Positions 24,596-38,098 of a stretch of 64,000 nt of DNA are shown here, one piece after another. The DNA is from Nymphaea colorata. Its lineage: Eukaryota; Streptophyta; Magnoliopsida; Nymphaeales; Nymphaeaceae. The stretch lies in the NCBI RefSeq assembly GCF_008831285.2, contig NC_045140.1:26368131-26432130 (forward strand), in the 5' to 3' direction. Both the position numbers and the translations under genes were made by a program. Numbering within the stretch: the first letter of the stretch is position 1; every line of letters starts with the position of its first letter. Under the pieces are notes generated by a model. The model did no database searches. It saw only the letters and a program-made list of their open reading frames with translations, and had not been told where the DNA came from.

Positions 24596-24836
24596 CTAAA
24601 ATTCGTAGGCGAATAAGCTCAGAGTTTTTCCATATATAGAAGGCAAAGACATAGTAGTTCTATTCTGACAAGGAACCGTCCAAGAACTGACTGCTTGAGG
24701 GGTCGACACCTCAGATGAAACCGTGGATGAACCTTGTCCACCATATCTTGTAAGCAAGGAAGCTGAGGATGCAGGACGGCTGTTTTGGGTATTTGCTCTC
24801 GAGTCTTCACCTAAAAACTCTTGTAGCAACTTTCTC
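24596..24836 (-). CDS. Possible terminal exon of an unidentified gene
   Basis: An open stretch of about 80 codons begins at a plausible acceptor (TTTAAG before 24836, minus strand) and runs to a stop. It is Ser/Thr/Gln-rich with a Leu-Leu-Gln-Glu-Phe-Leu start, compatible with a disordered C-terminal tail. I could not find upstream exons between 24.85 and 26.0 kb, which is mostly repeat-like. It may be a relic exon or chance. Confidence 0.25.
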
Positions 24837-25000
24837 CTTAAAGATAATGTTTATGAGCAAAGCAAGCCTTAATCGACAAATTTATACAAGTGTTTTGAGG
24901 ACTATAGTAGGAGAGATTTAATCAGTCCCAATGATCATTTCACCAAGACAAATCTGATAAGGAGAAGGCATCAACTAACAAGGAGAAATATGTACATGAA

Positions 25001-25510
25001 GGCTTGGTCAGCCGGTTAAGAGCCACCAAGTTGATGGATTGTCATAAATTTGAAAACCACAGGAAATATTTTCTGCTACCAGATTAAACTTAGGTATAAT
25101 CCCCTAAAACCTAAAAGACGCATGGACTATGCATCCTCAGTTGTTTCCCATGGGCGCTCCTCTTCTAGACTACAAATGACAGTTGATTCCCATGGGGGCT
25201 CCTCTTCTAGACTACAAATGACAGCATGTGTGAAAACCACCTAGCTCCTAAAGCAGCCTTGGATCCTCACGGCTGGGGAAGGAGGGGTACCACCGGGGAG
25301 AATCTTAAGTGTTTCACCAACCATAGGCCAATTAGATGTGCAAATGCTACTTGAATTAAACCTAAATCTGTTCGTTCTTGAAAGCAGTGGTGTGAAACCC
25401 CTAAGTTGTATCCCAGACCCAAGGAGGTATCGCTTCATTTCGTGCAAGCGGACTAACTGCCCGCTTAGCACCCTTGCCACCTCCAACTGTGCCAACCCTT
25501 TTGTGTATAT
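25001..25510 (+). mobile_element. SINE-like retroposon fragment
   Basis: The head, 25005-25023, reads TGGTCAGCCGGTTAAGAGC, close to a tRNA/RNA polymerase III A box. A degenerate B-box-like stretch follows near 25047-25058. The body contains a 57-bp-class direct duplication (CCATGGG(C/G)GCTCCTCTTCTAG at 25148 and 25191). A related head and body (GCTGGTCGGCCTAAGAG, then ACTACAAATGG) occur at 40.28-40.43 kb. I infer a tRNA-derived SINE family. Boundaries and target-site duplications were not resolved. Confidence 0.4.
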
Positions 25511-25888
25511 TCGGGAGACCTTTTTCCCCGCAGGTTTGCATCAAAATATGCACCTCTCTGCAGCCTACATGATTGAAGCTGAAGCTGCGTCCATGTCAAG
25601 CTTGCTCTCGTAAACTCCAAATTTGAATCAGCTCCTGGACAATATGAGAACAATCTACCTGACTAAAGAATTGGCTTTTAGACCTCCAAGTTCAAGCGCA
25701 AGACATCAGCACCCAGGATTTACCTCTTTTAGCATAACCTGGTTAGTCCTTAGCCCCAGGTTGTGTATATAGCTCCATAAGAAAGAGGTCAAAGCTACAA
25801 TCGGCTGTGTTTTCCAGCCCAACCACGAAGTAGCATCCAAACACACACATAAAAACATGCGAGCGGCGACACAGCGAGAGAGAAAGAG

Positions 25889-25889
25889 A

Positions 25890-25922
<33 letters not shown>
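25889..25922. repeat. (GA)n microsatellite
   Basis: GA/GGGA tract of about 34 bases, preceded by further GA-rich sequence from 25877. Confidence 0.9.
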
Positions 25923-25926
<4 letters not shown>

Positions 25927-26192
25927 AATTCCCTAGCATGCTTCTGAATGATATTTCGACATGTAGAAACAGAAGCAATGACTATTTGGCGGCAATACTT
26001 TAGTGCCGCTGAGATGATCGATCATGAAGCTACTAAAGCCTTGACATGCTGATGGGCCTTTACAATGGTTCTCCCCCCCACAGACAACTTACTACGGGCA
26101 AATTTACAGGCTTCTTCAGGACTCCAAAATTGCAGGCAGTGGAAGAGAGCCCCATTATTTGGAAGAGTATCTTGAACAAATTCATAAGAAGT

Positions 26193-29100
26193 TTAGATGA
26201 CAGTCCCACTTGGAATGAGAGCATCTTTGATCACTGTAACAATGCCACTCTTGATGAAGTAACCATCTGTTTCCCTCGCTGCTTCTTGCACATTTTCCTG
26301 GTTGATGATCTGAATTGTAATATGTCAAGCGTCAGTGCAAAAAGTTCTATTAATGCAAAAAACCCATTATCGGGCTAATACTAAGGAAATAAATGGACAT
26401 TGTATGATAAGTAAATTTTAAACGCATTATTGATATGAAAAATTCACATGTAATTAATTCCAGCTTGAATCGATACAAAGGCACCCTTAGTAAACAAAGA
26501 TGGACTTTGCTGACCTTTACATTTTCTCCAATACGTGCGTTCTTGTCAATGATTGCCCTTTTTATGTGAGAGTTTTTTCCAATTCCAATTGGAACACTCC
26601 CTTTTGCAGCCAGAAACCTCCTGTCTGCATCCGTCTGGGACAACACAGTGAAATTTTAGACAACTGCAATAGTGAATTTTTCAACTGCAAGCTAATATAT
26701 GCTAGTTATCCATCCAGTGAAAATGAAAAATAAAGATTTTGCCACAAAATAAATGCTTATGACATCACAGCAGTTCTCTATCTAGGAATCTCCAGTTACC
26801 TCATAATAGTCAGCTCCCATCAGTAGGGTATCTTCCAAAATTGCACCCTCAGAGATACAGGACCGGAGACCAACAACTGAGTGATGGATTTTGCAGTTCT
26901 GAACAAATAAGACTGTCAGAAATTATCCAGCATATGTTCACCACTAACAGCAGTCAGCACTAACTGAAGGACGTTCTCAGTAAAGTGACCACATGAAGTA
27001 TCATGGATTTGTAACAGGAATTTGACCGTGGAGAGGCAACATGTAATTCAAGCTGTGAAGAGGCAATATGTAAAACATAGATGTGCAACGAAGCTTGCAA
27101 ATTTATTAATAGCACAAAGGAAGATTAAAAAAAATCAGAATGTATAATTAGTTATTGAGCATTAACTTGATTAACAGATAGTGATAATGTCTAGCAAGAT
27201 ACATGCTGAACCATCTTTTCACTGGGTAAATAAAAATCACTGCATAAGTTACATGTTACTCACACAAGACATGTTTAAGTTTTTTAGGCTTCTTTAAGTT
27301 GTGAAGGCTGTTCTATCATAAATAAAATCAAGGAGCAAGTGGAAACATCTGCTAATTTTGTAAATAGGTTGGACTTGTCTCAAGAGTCAAATCCTAGAAT
27401 TAAGCTTCTCAGAAGAGAGAATTTTGTGGTCTGAGAGAGAATTTTGTGGGAGTATTTTGACAAATGTACATCTCTTATATATGTGGAAGCAAACAATCAC
27501 ATGTCAGTCTCTTAAAATTTAAATAGTTGAATGTGATTTATGGCCAACATAGTGAACAAAATGCATTATAAAAGCTAGACTTCTAAGTTCTAACAAAGAT
27601 CTAAATATGAGTTGCACCCCTGGGAGTAGAACAGATATTGAGCATATATAAAAGAACGCAATACCATCAAAGTTCATAAGTGATGAACAATTGCAAGAAA
27701 TTCAAACAACTGCAGTCTGTAGACTCAACAGAAGACAAGACGCTGCATTGCCATGACATAGGCTTATGATTCTAGAAGTGTGAAAGATGGCATCTTTTCA
27801 TGCATCTTTATATGATATGTATTAAGAAAATTAATCAGAACAGTTTAACGATCTAAGCTACAGATTATTTAAATTCTCATATATACATGCTGCATACAGC
27901 CATACACCTCAAATATAAGGTGAAAGGGATAACGGAAAGGTGTCTTACTTTAATCACGCACCCTTCACCAATAACACTATCAGTAACATCAGCATCTAGC
28001 ATCTTGGAAGGAGGCAGATATCGAGGTTGGGTATAGATGGGAGATGATCGATCATAAAAGCTGCAAGAGATTGACATATGCAAGAAAAATAAAGAGTAAG
28101 ATTCCTTGCAAGGAACAAAAGAAAGGGATATATGAACATGTGACAGCTAGTAGTTTGGGATTCCAGTGGACAAAAAAAAAACAAAAAACAAAAAAGAACA
28201 TACAGCTCCTTAAGTACCTGAAATCAGGAATAGGCTTCTTGGTGATCCCCAAATTTGCATTGTAGAAAGCCTCAATCGTACCAATGTCTTCCCAGTATCC
28301 ATCATACAAATAAGCTTGCACCTGAAGGGGTCATTAATTTATAACCAAAGGAATTTCCTTTAGGGCAGTTCGTTTGGGCAATAACAGTTTCATTATAAGC
28401 AAGGGAAAGTTTAGTTTGTCCAGATTGTATACATTTGCCTAAGCTCTAAGGTCAGCCAGCAACTAAAAATTGATGCATGACCACATACCCTCATACCAAT
28501 GGAAGTAGCGCCAGGAATGACTTCACTTCCAAAATCATTTGCACCTGGGAACTTGTCACGTAGAAGTTGCAACATGATATCCTTGCTCACAACATAAATA
28601 CCCATACTTGCAATATATGGCATCTCTTTTGCACGTTTATCATCAAGCCCTAGAATGGTGGTGTCGACCTGGAAGATAACAGCCACATAGAAAGATAAAA
28701 TACCAAAGATAAAAGTTAAGTTTACACAAAATCATCTAAATGTTCCTCAGGTCTTGGAAATTCTGTTTTCCTTTCTATCTTCTGAAGGCATGTTCTACTT
28801 CTACCAGTGAAGATATGATTCAATAATTCTGATGAACTTGAACCCTCTGGTAACAGAGGACTTGGAAAAGCTACTTGGTGAAACATAAAATAACCCAACA
28901 GTACTACCACACTAAGGGAGGCACCTAAGAATTCACAGTGCTGCAAAGATGAATGGGCCCCATAAGTCAATACATGGTCTTCTTTCTCCAATACGTGCTA
29001 CCTATGCCTGTCCAAACGAAAACAATTTTGTTGAGAGTCCAAAAGTAGATACCCTCATAGCCTTCAACTGTTCTCCCTTTGGCTTCTCAGCAAATTCAAC

Positions 29101-31601
29101 TATGCGGCCTTCTTCATCGATCTTCATTAGACCAAATGCACTAGCCCGGGTCTCATCCATAGGCAGTGCAGCAACAGTAATGTCCGCATCAGTTTCTCTG
29201 TGCGCTTGGATGAACCTTTCATAGTCCATACGGTACAAATGATCCCCAGCAAGAACAAGGAATTCCATTACATTGTGCTCCTCAAATAACCACAGATACT
29301 GCCTCACAGCATCAGCTGTTCCCTGCAGAACCATACATCAAATTCATGAGTTCCAGCTTCACGAGACAAGGCAAGATGATCATAGGTAAAACAACAAATA
29401 CATGACAAAATTGTAAAAAGTCAGATAGAGTTTCCAGAATTTGTTCTTAAAGCATTGGGTCTATCAGGATGACAACAACCACTAAGAGTATTTTGTCACC
29501 ATATGGAACTTTGAAGCACTCCACTAGAAATCTAATTACCTAGGTCAAATGTGTGCAAGTACAGTAGTACAGGTTTGGACACAACAAGTTTAAAGAATGT
29601 GGACACAGGATGTATATAAACAAATCAACATACATATAGACATATAATACATACATATATTACATATGTGTGTGTGTGTGAAATCATGCATCATCCAAAA
29701 AATTTAATCAAACCTTGATAAGTTCATACGTATAATAACACATCAAAGAACATATTTCTAATTTAAATAATTAATACATATAATTCTATAAAACTAAAGT
29801 AAAAAAAAAAAAAGCAAATTTAAGTGAAAAGACTGACACCTTTAACTTCATATTTTGGATCAAACTGGGTCTGACCCAAATTACGGCCCCAAAAAGTACC
29901 CAAATGGTCTGCAGATCTGCTGTACCCATGTCAAAGAAGTGCCATACTGACGTGGATAAAGCAGCCTTTCTCACATACCCATGTTACATTTGCAATCAAA
30001 CAAAAATGGAGACAAGGAAATGAAAGGAGAAAGAGAAATACAGCACTAGCCATCACCTGTGAAGTATAATATATTCAATCAATAAAAAATATATGATCCA
30101 CAATTTTAAGAGTGACGGGGATACTCAGAATTGTAAAAGAATGAACTTGCAGAGAGAGCCAGGTAGTCAATTACATACTTTATCATTTTCATGTTAGAAA
30201 CAGGAAAATCAATCCACAACCAAGAATAGATAAGGAAGATATTTCTCAAGAAAAAATTAAGCCAAGTGGTGCTTCAGCCAATAAGAGACATTGAATTACC
30301 TGGAACCAATTCGGATTTTCAGGGCTTTGTTGGGCAGCAAGCACTTCCACAAATCCATCATTTTTGTAGCCACCAATATTACCACCATATGCTCGGGAGA
30401 GATGCCGGTTTAGTGATGCTGAATTGAATTGTGTGAGGACATAAATTTTTGATATGTTACTATTCAAACAATTGCTCACTGGGATATCTATCAACCTATA
30501 ATTTGCCCCCAAGGGGACGGCAGGCTTTGCTCTCTTCTTGGTAAGTGGGTAAAGGCGTGTGCCTGCACCTCCTCCCAATATAATTCCCAGCACACTCTGA
30601 AAGCAGAGAGACAACCAACTATCAGCCTGTTAACTAAATGGAATCAGGCAAGGAACATAATCATACTAGGATACAAACATGCAAATACGGCAATTGCAAG
30701 TGCCCCTGAGCAGTTAGGATCACTTTTCTTAAAACAAGCGTAAGAGAACGCAAGATTATATTTTACATTAACCAGCTCCATACTGTACAGAAATACGCAT
30801 GAATGGAACTTGTAACAATTAGATATACATCAAGATTTTCAATATGTCGGTGAGAGAATGATCAGATGAAATGCCATCTCGGTTCATTAACTGCAACGAA
30901 TACTTTGTCTATTTAAAAATTGTAAGTATGCACTTTACAACCGTCATAACATTTAACGCAGTAACCTTGTGCATATCCCATGAATCATGAAAACCTTCCG
31001 TATGGTCCATGCTGTGAGTGACCACCCGGGAAGCCCATCCAAGTTGACATCAGTCCCATCCCTTTCCATATTCTACGTCAAATCGACAAAAATTTGGAAA
31101 GAAAAAAAATGCGCAAAAGCTTTCCAGCTTCACAACTGAACTGCTGAGCGGAAAACAGAAAAAGCATGGCAATAGGACCTTCGAAATCTCTCAGATCCGA
31201 TGGAAATGGAAATCTCAGATATAAAGCAAACAAATGAAGCAAAATCACACAAATGGAACCACAAAAACATAAATCAGGCATAAAAAAGACAAAACCCAAG
31301 ATTCAGAGGGAAGACATACCCTGCTAGCGTCGGGGTCGAGGCATGTTTGTGAATTAGGGGAGTCGGACACCGCCTTGGGCGACACGATCATCGGAGCCCT
31401 CACGCCTGCGCCGCCGATATCGCCCTTCCTGCGCCGGAGATGGTCCGAGCTCAGCTTCTGGCCGCATATCAGCGAATTCGAAGAGGAGATCAGACGGGTG
31501 GCGGGAACGAAGGCGGACGGACGGATCCGGTTCGCGGGATCGGCCTGAGAGAGGATTCCAGGTGAAGAAATCCTCGAGATTCCGATCGTCGACGTCGCCA
31601 T
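26193..31601 (-). CDS. APS1: ADP-glucose pyrophosphorylase small subunit, 9 exons, 526 aa
   Basis: Exons in transcript order: 31320-31601, 30300-30596, 29053-29322, 28489-28668, 28218-28321, 27949-28060, 26800-26898, 26515-26634, 26193-26309. All are GT-AG with matching phases, 1581 nt. The enzyme makes ADP-glucose and PPi from glucose-1-phosphate and ATP, the committed step of starch synthesis, as a heterotetramer with large subunits in the plastid. Residues 1-~70 are a Ser/Arg-rich transit peptide. Nucleotide-binding [12 protein letters not shown] starts at 102, followed by [11 protein letters not shown]. Catalytic [10 protein letters not shown] is in exon 3, and the left-handed beta-helix domain fills the last three exons, ending in GTVI. 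Cys87 in [10 protein letters not shown] is the conserved small-subunit cysteine that forms the redox-sensitive disulfide. The length is usual (about 520). I chose the start at 31601 because upstream in-frame sequence has no ATG. Confidence 0.96.
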
Positions 31602-31737
31602 TTCGCCCTCGAGGCTGTTCTTCCTCGTGGAGAGCTGAGGCAAGAGAGGAAAAGGGAGGAAGGAAGCAACGGAAGGAAGGAAGGCAGGAAGCAGAGAAGG
31701 CGATGGCGATGGATTCACGTAGGAGGAAACTCAAAAG

Positions 31738-31748
31738 TACATATATGG
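31738..31748 (-). promoter_or_regulatory. TATA-like element of APS1
   Basis: CATATATG on either strand, about 140 bases upstream of the APS1 ATG, separated from it by a CT-rich leader (CTTCCTTCC repeats on the coding strand). Position is suitable, the sequence is only TATA-like. Confidence 0.3.
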
Positions 31749-31759
31749 TGGGACTGCCC

Positions 31760-34290
31760 CTAAAATGCCGCTCACAACTTCATATATTTCGAGACATGCC
31801 ATCCTTTAATAAACTCACAAGCAAGCAGCGGCTACCCAACTTGTCGTTAAATGACGATATTACCCTCAATATGGTACGAATGTTTCATCATGGTCAGAGA
31901 ATTTTGGTTATGGTAAAAAAAAAATTATATGGTTGTCTTTCATAGTTTCAGATCTTATATTTTATATTTGAGACTGCATGTATTTTGAAAGATAATTGAG
32001 AATCTTAATAGCGTAGACTTTAAATGCATACTACATATTAGAAGACATTGAAATCTCAAATAGATTTATGGTGAAACAAAGACGTGCAAGGAACTAATTT
32101 CCCATACGTAAGTTTGTAAGTTTATGATTGAAAAAAGAAATTCGAGAGCCCTACTTTTCTAACAACATAACAGCATTTTCCAACTTTGTCAAGAGTATCA
32201 ACTCCAAATTTATGAAAAAGGCAAGCTTTCCATAAAGCTTTGTAACCGTCGTATGTGGTATTATAGTTTCCAAAACCGACTAATAGTTCTAATAAATGAT
32301 GTTCCCGAGTCTGCCGCTTGTGTGGTAGAGATCCAAGCGGATCACGCGTCATCTTTGAGCTATCTTTTAAACTTTTTAGGCTTTTTTCCTTTTGTACTTT
32401 TATATATTTTTCAAAAACAATTTTTATTTGTTTTTCAACAAAAACCAATTTTTACAACATTGGTCCAAATAACCAATCATATAGACATATATGAATTATG
32501 ATCGGAGTGGATAGACAATTTATTAATAATGGAAATAGCAAATTTTATTTTACAACCTCTAAGCAGTTCTACGAATGGTAAAATTCCTATTTTCTCTTTA
32601 GGAAAATATTGCCAAAAGTAATTATTCATTTCTTCGGCTCTGCTTCTTTCCCGGTTAATTAAACAAGGGCAAAACGGTCATGCAAATCACATGATAGTTT
32701 TAAGATGTGTCCTTTCCGGTCCTTTTGGGAAGCGTCCGGTTCTGCAAGGCCAAAAGGGTGGTATGGTAATTTGACATCATCGAACATGCAAAACCTGACG
32801 TACTGCATTCTTCGCCACGTGGACCGCCTCGCACTCGTTGGTTGGTGGCCGCATGTAAAGAAGAAAATAGACAAATAAATAAATGACAAGAAATTATGGG
32901 AGAACGGACGGCGTACGTGCGCCCTGGGGGATACGGCTGACGATAAGAATCACGTGTTCCTGGGGCCCACATGCGTCCACTGGGATCCTTTTTTTTTTCT
33001 TCAGAAATTTCGTTTAGGTACCAAATTTTAACATCAATTTCTCGAGCTGCTGCATATTTTTTAAAATTATATAGTGCGGGCTGTGTGCTTGGTCTCCAAC
33101 AACTCAAACAGATGAATGCAAGCTCAGGTGGATCACTGGCTTTAAGGCTCTTCCCATTCAATGAATTCATTGAATTGTTTTAATAATCTAATTGCCCCCT
33201 TGAGGGTAATTCATGATTTGTTTTAATAGTTTAAAGTTAAAACATGTATATGAAATCAATTAAAACTTCATTTCTCTTTTCCTTTTTTCATGTATAATGT
33301 CGGAATGTCTAAAATTTCGTAGCCGCACATTCAATGGTTAAATGGAGATGCTGATTTATGTGTTCTAAGGGCAGAAGACAAGAGTACATTCCCCTGGTTC
33401 CCTGCCCCAATTGCCACAGACATCCTCATGGCCCAACCATGGGGGCCACATGGGAATAGAGGGGCCCGCGAAGATATAACCTGCTCCGTTGAATGAATGA
33501 TGTCTTGTTGTCATGTCTGGTTCAATTGTCCTCTTGCAAAAATCTCTAATAACACAAGTATTTTTTTCATCTTCCCAATTTCCACTAAATGAATCTTGAT
33601 GTTACACAAACCAAGAATATGAACGTTCACCTCGTAACATCATTTAAAAATCTAATCAAACTCACATTCATGGTCTAAAGGGGCGTAGCATAACTAGTCA
33701 AAGCGGAAGCCTAAAGCATACTCTCATAAGCCGTTGAAGATGGAGTGTACTTCGTCTAGCTAAAGGCGGTCTACTGCCCACCCAAACCCTTATGCAACAC
33801 AGAGCTTCAAAGGTAAAAGGAATGAATGTGCTTTTGAGCCTAACTTGGGTGGTTTATAGACAACTCTGCTCACCTAAAAAAATGTTCATGGCGATGTACA
33901 CCAAGCTTGTGTTAATGGGAAGCTATAATTATGCATGATCTTAAGCTTAAAATAATTTAAAACATTGTCTTAAATGGAGTAAAACAACAGACACTAGTTG
34001 TAAAGTGGGTTGAGAGTATGTTTGATAGATGTAGCCCTAAGGGGCGAACTGGCTACAAACTTTCAATTTTGGGGTTATTTGGAATTAATGAACAAAATAT
34101 GTGGCTAACTGTATATTTGGAATTCTTCTTCACTTATTTCGGTGACTTGGTGGTTGCAAAATATCTCGGAACTGAGTCGAAAGTTTGTCGTTTTTCCCGG
34201 TCGACGCCCCAAGTTTGGTTAGGTGAAGGTGAATTATTTTAACGGGCTACAATCCCACAGTACTTGGTCTTTTGTGATCGTCGTTGGTGC
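31760..34290. other. Intergenic, no gene supported
   Basis: Minus frames at 32122-32448 and 32700-33170 and plus frames nearby carry no recognisable domain. A short stretch at 33676-33720 (GGGGCGTAGCATAACTAGTC) resembles a SINE A-box head, but no body was recognised. Confidence 0.4.
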
Positions 34291-34295
34291 ACAGC

Positions 34296-34431
<136 letters not shown>

Positions 34432-34737
34432 AACCCTAGCTAACGGAAAACGCGTTTTGTTGAAAAAAAAAGCGTTTAAAATGTTAAGAACTAAGTCAGC
34501 CCAATAAAACACATTTTTTTTCATGTTTTTTTGTTTTTTTAGTTATCATATTTTTATTTCCATATTTTTTATATTTTATAATTTAGATTTTAGCCACCAT
34601 TCTTTTTTGTCGCAAAAAGATTAATTGTTTTAAAATTTGATGGATTTTTTATTTTTTCCATCAAAAACAACTTTCATGTTTATACCCACAAAAAACCTCA
34701 CATTTTAAAACCCTGGCGGGATATTTGTAGCTAAGAC

Positions 34738-34975
34738 TTAAACCAATGACCCGCGGTAGAGTAACACCATGGTAAGGCATAAGTCATCTGTTCAAATCCG
34801 ATAAAGGGCTTTTCCATGAAGCTGCAATGGTCATTTTTCCGCATCCGATAAAGATGGTATAAAAAAGAGAACTGCCTGTCAAAGTTATAATGAGTTATGG
34901 GGTTGAACACTTGTTCATTCATTCTGATAATAGGATGTCCCGCACTAAGAAGGAAGACTACTATGTTACTAAGGG
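34738..34975 (+). pseudogene. trnT-GGU: Plastid-derived insertion (NUPT) with trnT-GGU relic
   Basis: From 34751 to 34810 the sequence matches, almost base for base as I recall it, plastid tRNA-Thr(GGU): D-arm end GGTAGAGTAAC, anticodon stem around GGT at 34771-34773, T-arm GTTCAAATCCGAT and acceptor end AAAGGGCT. The 5' acceptor strand is corrupted, so the tRNA is not functional. The following 160 bases (CTGCAATGGTCATTTTTCCGC to ACTATGTTACTAAGG) read like the plastid spacer next to trnT. The right edge is uncertain (34960-34995). Confidence 0.75.
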
Positions 34976-36158
34976 ATATATGCTGCCTACCGCCATTAGC
35001 CCAGCCAAATAAACACACACACATACACATATAGGCCATCGCCGGCATTTCTTCCCTTGTCATCTTCGGCATTTCTTCCCTTGCCATCGCCGGCGGTCAG
35101 GGAGGAAGAAGAAGAAGAGCAGAGAGGTGGAGACGAAAAGGAAAATTTAACTTGTGCCATGTGATCAAATCCAACGGTTCAGACTGGATGTCTCCTAATG
35201 TCGCCATGTACTGAATGTCACCGTTCAGTTTTCATATAAATAAGATGAAACACAATAACCGTGAACCCTTGAGAATGCCAATTATGAAACCCCGCAAGGT
35301 GCGTTTGGTCCCAAAAGAATTGCACTTATTATTCCCATACAAATGAGAACCGTTTGACAGTCTATGAACTGCCCCACCACACCAAGCTCCTTTGGCACCA
35401 AGCCCTTTGGCTTTTTTCTGACAAGGACATTTCGATATTTCAATACATAGGAAATACCTTATATTATTAGCGATGAAATCTGCATGAAGCAGCTTGTTGG
35501 CACATTCGATGGACAATCCAAATGCTCACTACCAAAATTGAAATGAAACACAGACAAGGGATCATGGTCACCACATAAAAAGGAAAGATCTGTATAAAAA
35601 ATAATTAATTTGTGCAATTAGGCAGAAAACGTGTCACTATAAAAAAAAAATAATAGCAATTTAATAAGCATAACCTTGGTCGAGGCCAAAAGACCTGTTA
35701 TTAAAATCAATATTAAGGAGAAAGCTTTACTTGGGTTGAGGACAAAGTATTAGGAGCCCGTCCAAATGGCTGCTAAAGAATATGCTCTTTTGTATGCTTT
35801 GAAAATTAACGTTCCCAATTTCATTGCGCATTATTTTATTGCTCTATAAGGTTGTCGGACTCATGGGTGCTCTCTGATAAGGGAGGTGGCTCCAACGGTG
35901 GATAATGACCCGATAAATATGGCGATCGAAGAATATAGTTTCCATGATTATATATCTCTCCATCATAGGTTCAGGTTCGGCATCTAGATCGAGAAAATGA
36001 AGCACATAACGCCATATCTTTACATACCAAGGACTAGAAATCCCCGATTTTCGAGAACAAAGAGTTTACATGTGTTGGAAATCTCTTATAATAACCATCC
36101 ACGCATGATCTTTGAGTGACTCAAATGATTCACATTAAGTCTAATATTTGATCGTCTG

Positions 36159-36199
<41 letters not shown>

Positions 36200-36492
36200 C
36201 TCTGACATATCGTGAGAACGTGGAACATTAATTTGGCCTATTTGATCGTCGGCTGGCGGATTGTTTCCAGTAGGCTTTTTGAAATCCAACTATATGTGTG
36301 GATACAGTACATAATTTGTCTGTGGGAAGAAATCATTGAGAAAAGACGTGTAATTAATCAAATTTCATAAAGGATCAAAATGAACACTTCTCGTAAGAGA
36401 ATTACAAAGTCAAATATTCGCATTAGAGTTGCACATTTTTTAAGCATTTATATTTGAAAATTGGACCTATGAGGTTAGATTTGTGAAAAATG

Positions 36493-36541
<49 letters not shown>

Positions 36542-37970
36542 GAATGGTAAGTCTAGCTTTTCGGAATTGCCCATCCATCTAGATGCTGTACAATTAAAAG
36601 AAAACAAAAAAAAATTGATAAGTATTTTTGTCGTCGTATTAGTCAACATCTTTTTTTTATTTGAAATGTACTTAAAGGATGAGACTTCATTTAAGGTTCA
36701 AAACTACCATCGTCAAAATGGCAAAAGAAAAGAACTTTGTAAGCCAACAAAAACCATTCGGATTACATTGTTGAAGGTTAAATTTGTCAATTTCCTTAAA
36801 ATGGAAGATATTTGAAAGAATTCTTGACAGATAACTTGTTGCATTTTCAAGAGTATTTTACAAAAGTACACTTAACTTCATATATTTATGACTGCTTAAC
36901 TTTTGATAACGCAGAAATGAATTGCTTGAGGGCATATTTCTTTGAACCTGTATGGTTTACAAATATCGTTCATTTTAAGCATGCATTGAATATTGATTTT
37001 CTTTGTCTTTTTATAGAATAGATCATATACTGTCCGACTACATGCCTTATATGTAAATTACAGTATGTAAAATATTTCGAAACTGACATAAAACTTGTCT
37101 TTTTATCCAATATATTCCCCAAGTTTAGCCAGCCTTGGTTAATAAAAGACACCTTGTTGTTGTGATCCGCGTTGGTTTACATCTTTGGAAAAAGCTTTTT
37201 GATTAGACATTTACCATTCACCAATCTTCAGCTTTCCCATCTCCTTATTCCACTTTTGTCGAATCTGTTGGTCTTTTTAGGAGGCGTTCGATGGTCCTGA
37301 ATTCTCTTCCCTTGGCTTCATTCAAGAGAAGAGAAAAAGAAAGAGAGGAGGAAAAACAGAGGTTGATAACCTGTGGAATATCTCAATGTGCCTTCTTTCC
37401 TTCTCTGTATCTTTTTGTTTCCACTTGTGCTCTTCAAGGGTGTTGCTCGAGGGCCGAGAGTAGTGTGAAGCTTCCTCTTGTATGAAGTTGTTTTTTTTTT
37501 TTTTTCCTTATAGTGGAAGCTTTCGACTGTGGTTTTTCCCCAAGAGTGAGGTTTTATCTGTTAAATCTGTCTCTCATTTCGCACTGCATTTCTATCATAG
37601 TTCTGCATGTATTTCTTTCTGCAAAAGTAATTGTAGGCTCACAATCTGTGAGGCTGTGAGCAACATACTGCCGGTTTGCAGCTGAAAGCCGCAGTCTCCC
37701 TTGGATGGTAGTGCACCACCGGCTTGTGACAAACACATCGTCGGTTCCTGGATAACACAGTGTCTCAGTTTGTCAAATTGCTTACAAAGACGATTCATAT
37801 AAGATTTCACATCCTCATCTGAATTCCGCTTCCTCAACAAGTGGTACCAGTTTGCCACTAGATCGAGTTGCGTGCACAGGCAAGTAATCCGTTTATTCTC
37901 CATTTTCTTGCCTCTAAAGTTCAGCAGGTCTGTTCCTAGGCATCTTCTCGGCCGTGGGCATGGCTATTGA
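34976..37970. other. Intergenic, simple repeats only
   Basis: Contains (TA)n tracts at about 36161-36194 and 36494-36538 and AT-rich sequence. No gene is supported. The minus frame at 37595-37903 (102 codons) shows no clear family. Confidence 0.45.
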
Positions 37971-37974
37971 TGTT

Positions 37975-38098
37975 TGATCATTGCAATGCTAATTGTTGGA
38001 TCTTGAGCATGGTGAACAAACCGTTTGATGAGATTCCTAAAAGAGGAACAACGAAATTCGCTAGTTAGAGTGTTGTAATAGGTGGATATATGAAGGTT
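37975..38098 (+). pseudogene. Decayed PPR-repeat fragment
   Basis: In one frame the sequence reads PFDEIPKRGTTKF, then a stop codon, then VIGGYMK. This is the spacing of the FDE(I/M)P-R...W..(M/V)I.GY motif that joins neighbouring plant-type PPR motifs. An Asn-Ala pair upstream fits the usual N-A-L-x-x-x-Y segment. The in-frame TAG (38063-38065) and no further motifs mark it as a relic. Confidence 0.4.

Noticed and set aside
25241-25653. Overlapping frames on both strands (84-91 codons)
   Set aside because: They fall in the SINE-like repeat body and are open on both strands because of composition.
31354-31734. Minus-strand 126-codon frame in another phase of APS1 exon 1
   Set aside because: The APS1 frame in the same place continues into a perfect exon series; this one does not.
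31562-31945. Plus-strand 127-codon frame
   Set aside because: It is the shadow of APS1 exon 1 and its GC-rich leader; no independent signature.
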